This document shows positions 1 to 6,920 of a stretch of 10,821 nucleotides of DNA, piece after piece. The DNA lies in assembly GCA_027317045.1 (NCBI GenBank), contig DAHVFI010000343.1, forward strand, positions 1-10,821, given 5' to 3'. The notes under the pieces are model-generated. The model did not search any database. It saw only the letters and a list, made by a program, of their open reading frames with translations, and was not told where the DNA came from. The position numbers and the translations under genes are program-made. Within the stretch, counting starts at the first letter, position 1. Every line of letters begins with the position of its first letter. Source of the stretch: Gammaproteobacteria bacterium (lineage in GTDB: Bacteria; Pseudomonadota; Gammaproteobacteria; Natronospirales; REEB76).

Positions 1-1
1 G

Positions 2-982
2 AACTACAGCATGGAACAATACGCCAACACCATCGTGCGTTCCCTGTGGGAAGTGTGCGCCGATTACGAGCTGCCGCACCCGAGCATCATCACCGAGTCC
101 GGCCGTGCCATCACTGCGCATCACGCGGTGCTGCTCACGGAAGTGGTGGACCGGGAATCCATCCACGACAAGCCGCTGGCGCCACCGGATCCCGAGGATC
201 CGCAGATACTCACCGACCTGTGGGAGGACTACGAGAATACCGACAGCCGTTCACTGCTGGAGGTCTACCAGGACGCGCTCTACTGGAACGGCGAGGCCCA
301 GGCCATGTACATCCACGGCGTGCTGACCCTGGAGCAACGCGCCCGCGCCGAGCAGATCTACCATGCCATCTGCCGCAAAGTGCGCGACGGCCTGAAACCC
401 ACCACCCGCGCGCACTCTGAAGCCATCTTCGAGATCGACGAGAAACTCGCCGACAAGTTCTTCCTCAACATGAGCGTATTCCAATCGGTGCCGGACGTCT
501 GGGCCATCGACCAGGTGTTCCCCATCATGCCGGTGCACCGCCTGGATGAAGCGCTCACGCGCCGTGCGGTATTGCAGGACCTGACCTGCGATTCCGACGG
601 CCGCATCGAACAGTACGTGGATGAGGAAGAACTGGAAGCCACCATGCCGGTGCATGCTATGCACAACGGTGAGCCCTATTATCTGGGATTCTTCATGGTG
701 GGCGCCTATCAGGAAATCCTCGGCGACATGCACAATCTGTTCGGCGACACCGACTCGGTGAACGTGGAACTGGACAAGGATAATGGTTACAAGCTGGTGA
801 AACCGGAACAGGGCGACACCGCCGAAGTGGTGCTGCGCTACGTGCACTTCGAACCCAGCGATCTCGTGGCCCGTTATCACGGCAAGATTGACGCCGCCAC
901 CGCCCTCGACCCTTACCAACGCGCGCAATATTTAAAAGAACTGGAAGAAGGCTTGAAGGGTTACACCTATCTCGAGAAGTAG
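2..982 (+). CDS. speA: Biosynthetic arginine decarboxylase, C-terminal half (5' end outside window)
   Basis: This is the C-terminal part of the PLP-dependent arginine decarboxylase that converts arginine to agmatine and CO2, the first step of the agmatine route to putrescine. The frame is open through base 2 (residues N-Y-S before the first ATG at 11). The family's usual length is about 630-660 residues, so the ATG at 11 is internal. Counting from that Met, visible motifs are the ITESGRA phosphate-binding loop at 27-33 (the ESGRA form of the EPGR motif of alanine-racemase-fold decarboxylases), LTCDSDGRI at 191-199 with the catalytic Cys193 and Asp, and the SpeA signature YYLGFFMVGAYQEILGDMHN at 223-242. 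The stop is TAG at 980-982. The MFS gene begins 40 bases later with no terminator between them. The identification is secure from these motifs; the missing N-terminal half holds the PLP lysine. Confidence 0.96.
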   Translation, partial: NYSMEQYANTIVRSLWEVCADYELPHPSIITESGRAITAHHAVLLTEVVDRESIHDKPLAPPDPEDPQILTDLWEDYENTDSRSLLEVYQDALYWNGEAQAMYIHGVLTLEQRARAEQIYHAICRKVRDGLKPTTRAHSEAIFEIDEKLADKFFLNMSVFQSVPDVWAIDQVFPIMPVHRLDEALTRRAVLQDLTCDSDGRIEQYVDEEELEATMPVHAMHNGEPYYLGFFMVGAYQEILGDMHNLFGDTDSVNVELDKDNGYKLVKPEQGDTAEVVLRYVHFEPSDLVARYHGKIDAATALDPYQRAQYLKELEEGLKGYTYLEK

Positions 983-1022
983 CAACGTGCGGGGAACTGG
1001 CGCCAGACAGTCATGGAATAAG

Positions 1023-2309
1023 ATGCAAGAGCAGCGGTCCAAATCCGTATTTTCCAATCGCAATTTCAATCTGCTCTTCGGTGGCAGCTCGGTTTCGGCC
1101 CTGGGCGATCAGTTCACGTTGGTGGCATTGCCGTGGCTGGTACTGAAGTTGACCGGTGATCCCGCGGCCCTCGGCATCGTATTGGCGGTCATGGCGCTGC
1201 CGCGGGCGGCTTTCATGCTCATTGGCGGGGCGGTGGTGGACCGGATGTCGCCGCGGCGCGTGTTGTTGGTTTCGCGCGCCATCAACACCGCCTGCGTCGC
1301 CATTCTCGCGGTCTTGGTGCTCACCGGCGCCATCCAGATGTGGATGGTATACCTGCTGGCGCTGGGAATCGGCCTGTCCACCGCCTTCGCCTATCCGGCG
1401 AGCTCGGCGATCCTGCCGCAGTTGGTGGAACCGCAGCAGCTGCGCGGCGCAAACGCCCTGTTCATGGGAATGCGCCAGCTCGCGATGTTCGTGGGTCCGG
1501 TACTGGCCGGCGTGATCATCAGCGTGGGAGCCAGCAGCCCTCAGCACGCGCTCGCGGATGCCCGTGGCATGGGGCTGGCCTTCAGCATTGACGCGGTAAG
1601 TTTCCTGTTCTCGCTGGCCTCGCTGGCCATGATCCGCATTCACAGCGATTACCACCCGCCGCAGCCGGTCGGCAGTGTGCTGGCGAATGTAGCGACGGGG
1701 ATACGCGCCATCTGGGCGGACCTGCCGCTGCGTGCCTTCATCCTCTACGCTGCCGTGGTCTCGGTGTTTGTGGGCGGGCCCATCCAGGTGGGCCTGCCGG
1801 TGCTCGCGGACACGCGTCTTGATCTGGGGGCCGCGTCCCTGGGTATTCTGATGACCGCCAATGGCGGCGGCATCCTCGTGGGCAGCTTTCTCTCCGGGAT
1901 CGGGGCACGCTTGATGCGCGGGCGGCTCGGTCTCATGGTGCTGTGCATTGACAGCCTTGCCGGCCTGGCGCTGGCCGGACTGACGCTCATCCATTCGACA
2001 TTCACCGGTGCCGCGCTGCTCGCCTGCGTCGGCGTACTCGCCGGTATCGCGCAGATCGCCATCTTTACCTGGATACAGCAACGGGTATCTCAGGAGATGA
2101 TGGGGCGCACCATGAGCGTGCTGCTGTTCACCTTCATGGGCTTGGGACCGGTGTCCGCGGCGGTGGCCGGCGCATTGCTCAAAGTGATTTCATTGCCCGC
2201 GTTATTCGCCGGTGCCGGTTTGACCTTGACGGCGATTGCGCTCGTCTGCCTCAACAGCCGGCAATTACGCAGTATCGGTGTCAGCAAGCCACAAGCGGCG
2301 GGGATTTGA
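1023..2309 (+). CDS. Major facilitator superfamily transporter, MFS_3/EntS-like
   Basis: A predicted inner-membrane secondary transporter of 428 residues, mostly hydrophobic with about 12 membrane segments. A short polar N-terminus (SKSVFSNRNFNLLFGGSSVS) leads into the first helix. MFS motif A is clear in the loop after the second helix, G-G-A-V-V-D-R-M-S-P-R-R at residues 68-79. The N-terminal pattern and the conserved ALP-R segment around residue 60 resemble the MFS_3 branch that includes enterobactin exporter EntS and macrolide exporters, so export is more likely than uptake; the substrate cannot be told. I chose ATG 1023 because it is preceded by GGAATAAG. A GTG at 987 would add 12 residues (RGTGARQSWNK) not typical of the family. 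It follows speA closely and may be cotranscribed with it, but no functional link to polyamines is visible. It ends with TGA at 2307-2309. Confidence 0.88.
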   Translation: MQEQRSKSVFSNRNFNLLFGGSSVSALGDQFTLVALPWLVLKLTGDPAALGIVLAVMALPRAAFMLIGGAVVDRMSPRRVLLVSRAINTACVAILAVLVLTGAIQMWMVYLLALGIGLSTAFAYPASSAILPQLVEPQQLRGANALFMGMRQLAMFVGPVLAGVIISVGASSPQHALADARGMGLAFSIDAVSFLFSLASLAMIRIHSDYHPPQPVGSVLANVATGIRAIWADLPLRAFILYAAVVSVFVGGPIQVGLPVLADTRLDLGAASLGILMTANGGGILVGSFLSGIGARLMRGRLGLMVLCIDSLAGLALAGLTLIHSTFTGAALLACVGVLAGIAQIAIFTWIQQRVSQEMMGRTMSVLLFTFMGLGPVSAAVAGALLKVISLPALFAGAGLTLTAIALVCLNSRQLRSIGVSKPQAAGI

Positions 2310-2381
2310 GACAAACAGCATATTGCGCCTTATGCGCTCACTAACAGAACGGTTTCTCCCTAGTCTTTGCCCGGAATAACC

Positions 2382-3266
2382 ATGAACACATATTCCAAAT
2401 TGGGTGTCATCGGTCTCGGTGCCATGGGTTATCCCATGGCGCTCAATCTGCACAAGGCCGGGCTGCTCACCGCGGCCTACAACCGCACGCATGCCAAAAT
2501 CGGAGCGCTGGCGAAGGAAACCGGTTGCCTGGCGGCCAACGATGTTTCCGAACTGGCAAAAAACTGCGACGCAATAGTGTTATGTGTGCCCGCCGACCGG
2601 GACGTGCTGGAGGTGGTGGAGCGGCTGGCGGCGAATCTCCAGCAAGGCGCGCTGGTGATCGATTGCTCCACGGTGAGCACCGCTACCGCACGAACTGCAG
2701 CGCAACGTTTGGCCAAAAACAAAATTGATTTTCTCGACTGCCCGGTATCCGGCGGCACGGAAGGCGCAAAGCAGGGTACGCTCGCCATCATGTGCGGCGG
2801 CGATGAAAAAGTCTTCGCGCGTGCGCAGCCGATACTCAGCGCCCTCGGCAAGCATATCGTCTTGATGGGATCGGTGGGTGCCGGCCAAGCCACCAAGGCC
2901 GTGAACCAGATTGCGGTGGCCGGCATTGCCCAGGCGGTGAGCGAGGCGTTGGCGTTCGCCGAAGCCGAGGGTCTGCCACTGGACAAGGTTATCGAGGTGG
3001 TGGGCAGCGGCGCTGCCGGCTCCTGGTTCATGAGCCACCGCGGTCCCAGCATGGCTGAAGGCCGCTATCCGCTGGGCTTCAAGGTGGCGCTGCATGAAAA
3101 GGACCTGAAGATCGTCCAGCGGATGGCCGCCGCCCGCGGCGTGCAATTGCCGCTGGTGGAGATGACGCTGCTGCATTACCGGCATCTGCTGGAAAGCGGC
3201 CACGGTAACGAGGATATTTCGGCCCTGCACCGGCTCAAGCGCGCGCTGTTCAAGCTAGGGGACTGA
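2382..3266 (+). CDS. NAD(P)-dependent beta-hydroxyacid dehydrogenase (3-hydroxyisobutyrate dehydrogenase / glyoxylate reductase family)
   Basis: A 294-residue oxidoreductase of the 3-hydroxyisobutyrate dehydrogenase superfamily, full length for the family. The Rossmann motif G-L-G-A-M-G lies at residues 11-16. The substrate-binding signature DCPVSGGTEGAKQGTLAIM is at 119-137, the catalytic lysine is K172 in GAGQATKAVNQ with N175 beside it, and the C-terminal KDLKIV motif starts at K240. After the second beta strand the sequence is N34-R35-T36 rather than an acidic residue; in glyoxylate/succinic semialdehyde reductases (GLYR) this favours NADP(H), so a GLYR or tartronate-semialdehyde-reductase-like reaction is an inference as likely as 3-hydroxyisobutyrate oxidation. 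ATG 2382 is chosen over the in-frame TTG at 2367: the Rossmann strand starts a few residues later, and GGAA at 2373-2376 sits 5 bases upstream. The gene lies alone, 72 bases after the MFS gene and 44 before algZ. Confidence 0.9.
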   Translation: MNTYSKLGVIGLGAMGYPMALNLHKAGLLTAAYNRTHAKIGALAKETGCLAANDVSELAKNCDAIVLCVPADRDVLEVVERLAANLQQGALVIDCSTVSTATARTAAQRLAKNKIDFLDCPVSGGTEGAKQGTLAIMCGGDEKVFARAQPILSALGKHIVLMGSVGAGQATKAVNQIAVAGIAQAVSEALAFAEAEGLPLDKVIEVVGSGAAGSWFMSHRGPSMAEGRYPLGFKVALHEKDLKIVQRMAAARGVQLPLVEMTLLHYRHLLESGHGNEDISALHRLKRALFKLGD

Positions 3267-3310
3267 CGGCGCCCTCCCCAAGCGCGGGATGACGTGCCAC
3301 ACTGATACGC

Positions 3311-4381
3311 ATGGCCGAGCCCCAGCGTTCCCAACCTTCCCCTGAGGATTTCTTCCTGCCGGATTTCTGTTCCGGTCCGGTGGTGCTGGTAGTCATCCTG
3401 ATTGCCGAGCTGGTCGCCTTCCTGCTGGTGATCGCCCGGCATCTTCCCGGTGAAGGCATAAACCTATGGCTGGATCTGGCGCGCCTTTCGCTGTTCCTGC
3501 AGTGGATTGGCCTGACCAGCGCCGCCGTGCTGTGTGTGGCGCGCAAGCCGCTGGCACGCATGCCCCTGCGCCACGCCGCCACCGCCAGTTTTGTGCTGCT
3601 GCTGATCACCACCGGAGTGTTAAGCGAGATCGCCTTCCGGCTGTCCAACTACACCGGTATCGGCCAAACTTTTCTGCCCCTGAGTCATGCCGGTTTCGTG
3701 CTGCGCAACCTCTTGATATGCGTCATCGTCAGTATCCTGGTGCTGCGATATTTCTATGTGCAACATCAGTGGAAACGCAACGTGCAGCGCGAGGCGCGCG
3801 CCCGTATCGAAGCACTGCAGGCGCGTATCCATCCGCATTTCCTGTTCAACAGCATAAATACCATCGCCGCGCTCATCCGCAGCAATCCGGATCTGGCGGA
3901 ACGCACCATCGAGGATTTGGCCGACCTGTTCCGGGCCAGCCTCAAAAAAACCAGTCCGACGGTGACGCTCGCCGAGGAGATGGCAATGGCACAACAGTAC
4001 CAGCGCATCGAGAAATTGCGCCTTGGTGATCGCCTCAAGGTGAACTGGCAGACCGATGCGTTGCCGGAGGATGCGCATGTGCCGCAGCTGTTACTGCAAC
4101 CGCTGCTCGAAAACGCCATTTACCACGGCATCGAGACCCAGCCCGACGGCGGCACCGTCGAAGTCCTTGGCACATGCGAGGCCGATATCCTCAACATAGA
4201 AATCAGCAACCCGCTGCCGCCGGAGAACGCACCACGGCGGCACGGCAACCAGATGGCAATGGAAAACGTACGCCAGCGTCTGATGCTCGCATGGCCCGAA
4301 CGCGCCAGTTTGAGCATCAATACCGCTGACGGGTTTTATCGAGTATGCCTGCGTTTCCCTTATGAGAGGCACGCGCCATGA
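3311..4381 (+). CDS. algZ: AlgZ/FimS-type membrane sensor histidine kinase (LytS family)
   Basis: A 356-residue inner-membrane histidine kinase that partners the AlgR-like regulator downstream. Four hydrophobic segments are visible at roughly 23-42, 56-77, 89-108 and 131-150, with no periplasmic sensor domain. The basic-rich linker at 155-170 leads to the His_kinase (PF06580) H-box HPHFLFNSINTI at 174-185; H176 is the probable phosphoacceptor by alignment with NPHFLFN kinases. The N-box is LLENAIYHGIE at 265-275. Canonical D-box and glycine-rich G boxes are not recognisable; their place is taken by NIEISNPLPP and HGNQMAMENVRQRL at 311-324, the degenerate form known for AlgZ/FimS. The FFLPDFC N-terminus also fits AlgZ. 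ATG 3311 lacks a clear Shine-Dalgarno but gives the expected N-terminus. The stop overlaps the algR start by 4 bases (ATGA). In Pseudomonas the pair controls alginate, twitching and virulence; the regulon here is unknown. Confidence 0.93.
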   Translation: MAEPQRSQPSPEDFFLPDFCSGPVVLVVILIAELVAFLLVIARHLPGEGINLWLDLARLSLFLQWIGLTSAAVLCVARKPLARMPLRHAATASFVLLLITTGVLSEIAFRLSNYTGIGQTFLPLSHAGFVLRNLLICVIVSILVLRYFYVQHQWKRNVQREARARIEALQARIHPHFLFNSINTIAALIRSNPDLAERTIEDLADLFRASLKKTSPTVTLAEEMAMAQQYQRIEKLRLGDRLKVNWQTDALPEDAHVPQLLLQPLLENAIYHGIETQPDGGTVEVLGTCEADILNIEISNPLPPENAPRRHGNQMAMENVRQRLMLAWPERASLSINTADGFYRVCLRFPYERHAP

Positions 4382-5112
4382 AAGTCCTGGTGGTTGACGA
4401 CGAATTGCCGGCGCGCACGCGCCTCAAGAGCCTGCTGGCCGAGGTTCCCGGTTGCGAAGTCGTCGGTGAGGCCGCCAACGGCCGTGACGCGCTGCGGCTC
4501 TGGGAAGCAACACAGCCCGATGTGCTGTTGCTGGATATCCGCATGCCGGTGATGGACGGTCTGGAAACGGCGCGCCACCTTGCGGGTCTCGATAATCCGC
4601 CGGCGGTGATCTTTACCACTGCCTACGATGAATTCGCGGTGGAGGCCTTTAACACCCGCGCCATCGCTTATCTGCTCAAACCGGTGCGTCAGGCACAACT
4701 CAGCACGGCGCTTGCCAACGCCGGCCGGCTCAATCGCGTGCAGCTCAACCAGCTGGCCCAGCAAACCGTGCATGCGGCGCGCCACCATATCTGCGCGCGC
4801 TTGCGCGACAAACTGCATGTGGTGCCGGTAAACACCATCCAGTGTTTTATCGCCGATCAGAAATACGTGACCGTATGTCACAGCCAGGGTGAGTTGTTGA
4901 TTGACGAAGCAATCAAGGATCTGGAAAAGGAATTTTCCGAGCTTTTCATCCGCGTCCACCGCAACGCACTGGTGGCGCTGGCGCATATCCAGAGCCTGGA
5001 CAAGAGCGACGACGGTCGTTTCCTGATACGTCTGCACAGCCGCGCTGAGCCGGTGGAAGTAAGCCGACGGATGGTGGCGGAGGTGCGTGCCCAGCTGCGC
5101 AACGCGCGTTAA
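4378..5112 (+). CDS. algR: AlgR-type LytTR response regulator
   Basis: A 244-residue DNA-binding response regulator, cognate to the AlgZ-like kinase. The N-terminal receiver spans about 1-115: acidic pair D7-D8, phosphoacceptor D53 in LLLDIRMPVMDG, FTTAYDEFAVEAF at 79-91 with the switch threonine, and K101 in LLKPV. The C-terminal LytTR domain covers about 138-240 and contains the family pattern with FIADQKYVTV at 157-166 and FIRVHRNALV at 190-199. LytTR domains bind direct repeats with a beta fold rather than a helix-turn-helix. The start overlaps the algZ stop (ATGA at 4378-4381) and is preceded by AGAGG at 4365-4369, so the two are translationally coupled. hemC follows 51 bases later, the same neighbour as in Pseudomonas. 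The call is secure; the target genes cannot be read from this window. Confidence 0.95.
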   Translation: MKVLVVDDELPARTRLKSLLAEVPGCEVVGEAANGRDALRLWEATQPDVLLLDIRMPVMDGLETARHLAGLDNPPAVIFTTAYDEFAVEAFNTRAIAYLLKPVRQAQLSTALANAGRLNRVQLNQLAQQTVHAARHHICARLRDKLHVVPVNTIQCFIADQKYVTVCHSQGELLIDEAIKDLEKEFSELFIRVHRNALVALAHIQSLDKSDDGRFLIRLHSRAEPVEVSRRMVAEVRAQLRNAR

Positions 5113-5127
5113 AGCGTGGCCTATTCC

Positions 5128-5136
5128 TGCTACGAT
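5128..5136 (+). promoter_or_regulatory. Possible extended -10 promoter element for the hem genes
   Basis: In the 51-base gap between algR and hemC the sequence TGC-TACGAT reads as an extended -10 element (TG-N followed by a 4/6 match to TATAAT). The -35 region 17 bases upstream (GTTAAA at 5108-5113) is a poor match. hemC has its own promoter in Pseudomonas, so an internal promoter here is reasonable, but the sequence evidence is weak. Confidence 0.3.
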
Positions 5137-5163
5137 TAGCGCCCTTTTGACCGCCGTCCATTG

Positions 5164-6093
5164 ATGAATTTCAAACCGCTTCGCATCGCCACGCGCAAGA
5201 GCGCGCTGGCTCTCTGGCAGGCCGAACATGTGGCGGCGCGCTTGCGCCCGCTGGCAGCGCCGCGTGCGGTCGAACTGCTGCCGCTCACCACCCAGGGTGA
5301 CCGCAGCCTGCAGGACTCTCTGGCGTTGCTGGGCGGCAAGGGTCTGTTTGTGAAAGAACTGGAAAATGCGCTCGCCGATAAGCGTGCCGAGCTTGCGGTG
5401 CATTCCATGAAGGACGTGCCGGTAGCGTTGCCCGCGGATTTCGTTATCGCCGCGGTACTGGAGCGGGAAGACCCCCGGGATGCCTTCGTGTCGGCCTGCT
5501 GGCCGGCGTTGGCGGCGCTGCCCCGGGGAGCGCGTGTGGGCAGCTCCAGTCTGCGACGCCAATGTCAGTTGCTGCACTGCCGCCCGGATTTGCAAATCCT
5601 GCCGTTGCGCGGCAATGTGGATACCCGCCTCAAGAAACTGGAGCGGGGGGATTACGATGCCCTGATTCTGGCGGTGGCGGGATTGAAGCGGCTGCAACTT
5701 GCGCACAAAATCACCGCTGTGCTCGACGTGCAGATAAGTCTGCCGGCCATCGCCCAGGGCACCATCGGGATCGAGTGCCACACCGGCGATAAGGAGACCC
5801 GCAACTTGCTCGCACTACTCAATCATGCGCCCACTTGGCAGTGCACGCTGGCGGAACGGGCCCTGAATCAGGGTCTGTCCGGGAGCTGCAACTTGCCGGT
5901 GGCGGGCTATGCGGAACTCGAAGGTCATTCGCTGAGCTTACGCGGTCGCGTGGGACTGCCGGACGGCAGTCGGGTGGTGGACGGTGAAATACACGGCCCC
6001 GCACACCACGCCGAAGATCTGGGCCGGCGACTGGCCGCCGACATGTTGGGTCGGGGCGCTGCCGAAGTGCTGCGTCAGGTAACGGATTCATAG
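5164..6093 (+). CDS. hemC: Hydroxymethylbilane synthase (porphobilinogen deaminase)
   Basis: This cytoplasmic enzyme joins four porphobilinogen units into hydroxymethylbilane on a covalently held dipyrromethane cofactor. It has 309 residues, normal for the family. With ATG 5164 as residue 1, the key residues fall on the Escherichia coli numbers: R11 (IATRKS), K83 and catalytic D84 (HSMKDVPV), R131-R132 (SSSLRRQ), R149 and R155 (LRGNVDTR), R176 (GLKR) and cofactor Cys C242. This collinearity argues for ATG 5164 over the TTG at 5161. The cofactor loop reads G-S-C-N-L-P-V instead of the common G-G-C-Q-V-P-I, and the PAVGQGALGIE motif appears as PAIAQGTIGIE; all catalytic residues are kept, so function is expected. 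No good Shine-Dalgarno precedes it. hemD starts 2 bases after its stop. Confidence 0.97.
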   Translation: MNFKPLRIATRKSALALWQAEHVAARLRPLAAPRAVELLPLTTQGDRSLQDSLALLGGKGLFVKELENALADKRAELAVHSMKDVPVALPADFVIAAVLEREDPRDAFVSACWPALAALPRGARVGSSSLRRQCQLLHCRPDLQILPLRGNVDTRLKKLERGDYDALILAVAGLKRLQLAHKITAVLDVQISLPAIAQGTIGIECHTGDKETRNLLALLNHAPTWQCTLAERALNQGLSGSCNLPVAGYAELEGHSLSLRGRVGLPDGSRVVDGEIHGPAHHAEDLGRRLAADMLGRGAAEVLRQVTDS

Positions 6094-6095
6094 CT

Positions 6096-6920
6096 GTGGC
6101 AGCTCCCCGACCGCTCAAGGACGCGGGCATCGTCATTACCCGTCCCATGCACCAGGGCGAAGCTCTCAGGGCCCGCTTGGAAACCAAGGGCGCCGGGGTG
6201 CTGCATTTCCCCACCATCGAAATCCTGTCAGCGGCGCGTTCGGCAGAGTTGGATGCCTGCCTCAAGCGGCTTGACCGCTATGATTACGCGATTTTCATCA
6301 GCCCCAACGCCGTGGATTACGCCGCCGATTACCTAGACTTCGGCGCCCTGCCGCCGAAACTCAAACTGGCCGCCATCGGTCCGGGCACGGCGCGCGCACT
6401 CGGCGCCCATGGCCGCAAACCGGACATGCTGCCGCGCGACGGTACCAACAGCGAGGCGCTGCTCAAACTCAAAGCGCTGAATGCGGTGAGCAACAAACGT
6501 ATCCTTATTGTGCGCGGTCAGGGCGGCCGTGAATTGCTGGCGGAGACCCTGGAGGAACGCGGCGCGCAGGTGGATTACGCCGAGGTTTATCGCCGTGCCG
6601 TACCGCGTCTGGACCACAGCGAACTCGGCAGCTGGTTCCGTCAGGGCAGAGTCGATGTCATCGCGGTCACCAGCCGCGAGGCGTTGCTCAATCTAGACCG
6701 CATGCTGAGTCCGGCGCTCACGCCGTATCTACGTTCGGCGCAGCTTTTGGTATCCAGCGCGCGGATAATTAAACTGGCGGGCGCCCTGGGCATCCGCCGC
6801 CGACCGGTGATCGCCGCCGATGCCGGTGATCGCGCACTGGTGCACGCCCTGGTGCAATGGTGGACACGCCAGGGACGTGAACAACACAAGCACAGGAGAG
6901 AGCATGAGCGCCGCGCATGA
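6096..6920 (+). CDS. hemD: Uroporphyrinogen-III synthase
   Basis: This enzyme cyclises hydroxymethylbilane with inversion of ring D to give uroporphyrinogen III, the branch point to haem, sirohaem and cobalamin. The 274-residue protein shows the weakly conserved family landmarks: VITRP at 13-17, FISPNAV at 67-73, AIGPGTARAL at 93-102, RILIVRGQGGRELL at 135-148 opening the second domain, AEVYRR at 162-167 with the conserved tyrosine, VTSREAL at 191-197 and LVSSARIIKLA at 218-228. The start is GTG 6096, two bases past the hemC stop, because the first beta strand needs residues before the first Met (residue 18). The last 17 bases overlap hemX, and the very basic tail (KHRREHERRA) is encoded where the hemX ribosome binding site and start lie, so it is probably constrained by that overlap. 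Reinitiation coupled to hemC translation is likely. Confidence 0.95.
   Translation: MAAPRPLKDAGIVITRPMHQGEALRARLETKGAGVLHFPTIEILSAARSAELDACLKRLDRYDYAIFISPNAVDYAADYLDFGALPPKLKLAAIGPGTARALGAHGRKPDMLPRDGTNSEALLKLKALNAVSNKRILIVRGQGGRELLAETLEERGAQVDYAEVYRRAVPRLDHSELGSWFRQGRVDVIAVTSREALLNLDRMLSPALTPYLRSAQLLVSSARIIKLAGALGIRRRPVIAADAGDRALVHALVQWWTRQGREQHKHRREHERRA
6895..6898 (+). promoter_or_regulatory. Ribosome binding site of hemX inside hemD
   Basis: GGAG lies 5 bases before ATG 6904 within the hemD coding sequence. It is the clearest Shine-Dalgarno in the hem block and decides the hemX start against the upstream in-frame ATG at 6820. Confidence 0.75.

Noticed and set aside
997..1006. Perfect 10-base palindrome CTGGCGCCAG between speA and the MFS gene
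   Set aside because: It is too short for a terminator, has no T-run, and such GC-rich palindromes occur by chance; an operator cannot be claimed without conservation.
1011..2081. A 356-codon open frame on the minus strand opposite the MFS gene
   Set aside because: The MFS protein on the plus strand has clear membrane segments and motif A. The antisense product is low-complexity and hydrophilic, a typical shadow.
2325..2337. GCGC-CTTAT-GCGC hairpin after the MFS gene
   Set aside because: The 4-base stem with no T-run is too weak for a terminator. No convincing -35/-10 pair was found in this 72-base gap either: a TTGAGA at 2306 has no matching -10.
4360..5781. A 473-codon open frame on the minus strand opposite algR and hemC
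   Set aside because: It lies opposite two clearly identified genes, its translation is rich in His, Gln and Arg without any recognisable domain, and long antisense frames are expected in GC-rich DNA.
6820..6903. Upstream in-frame ATG that would lengthen hemX by 28 residues
   Set aside because: It lacks a ribosome binding site, would overlap hemD by 101 bases, and the strong GGAG just before ATG 6904 fits the family start.
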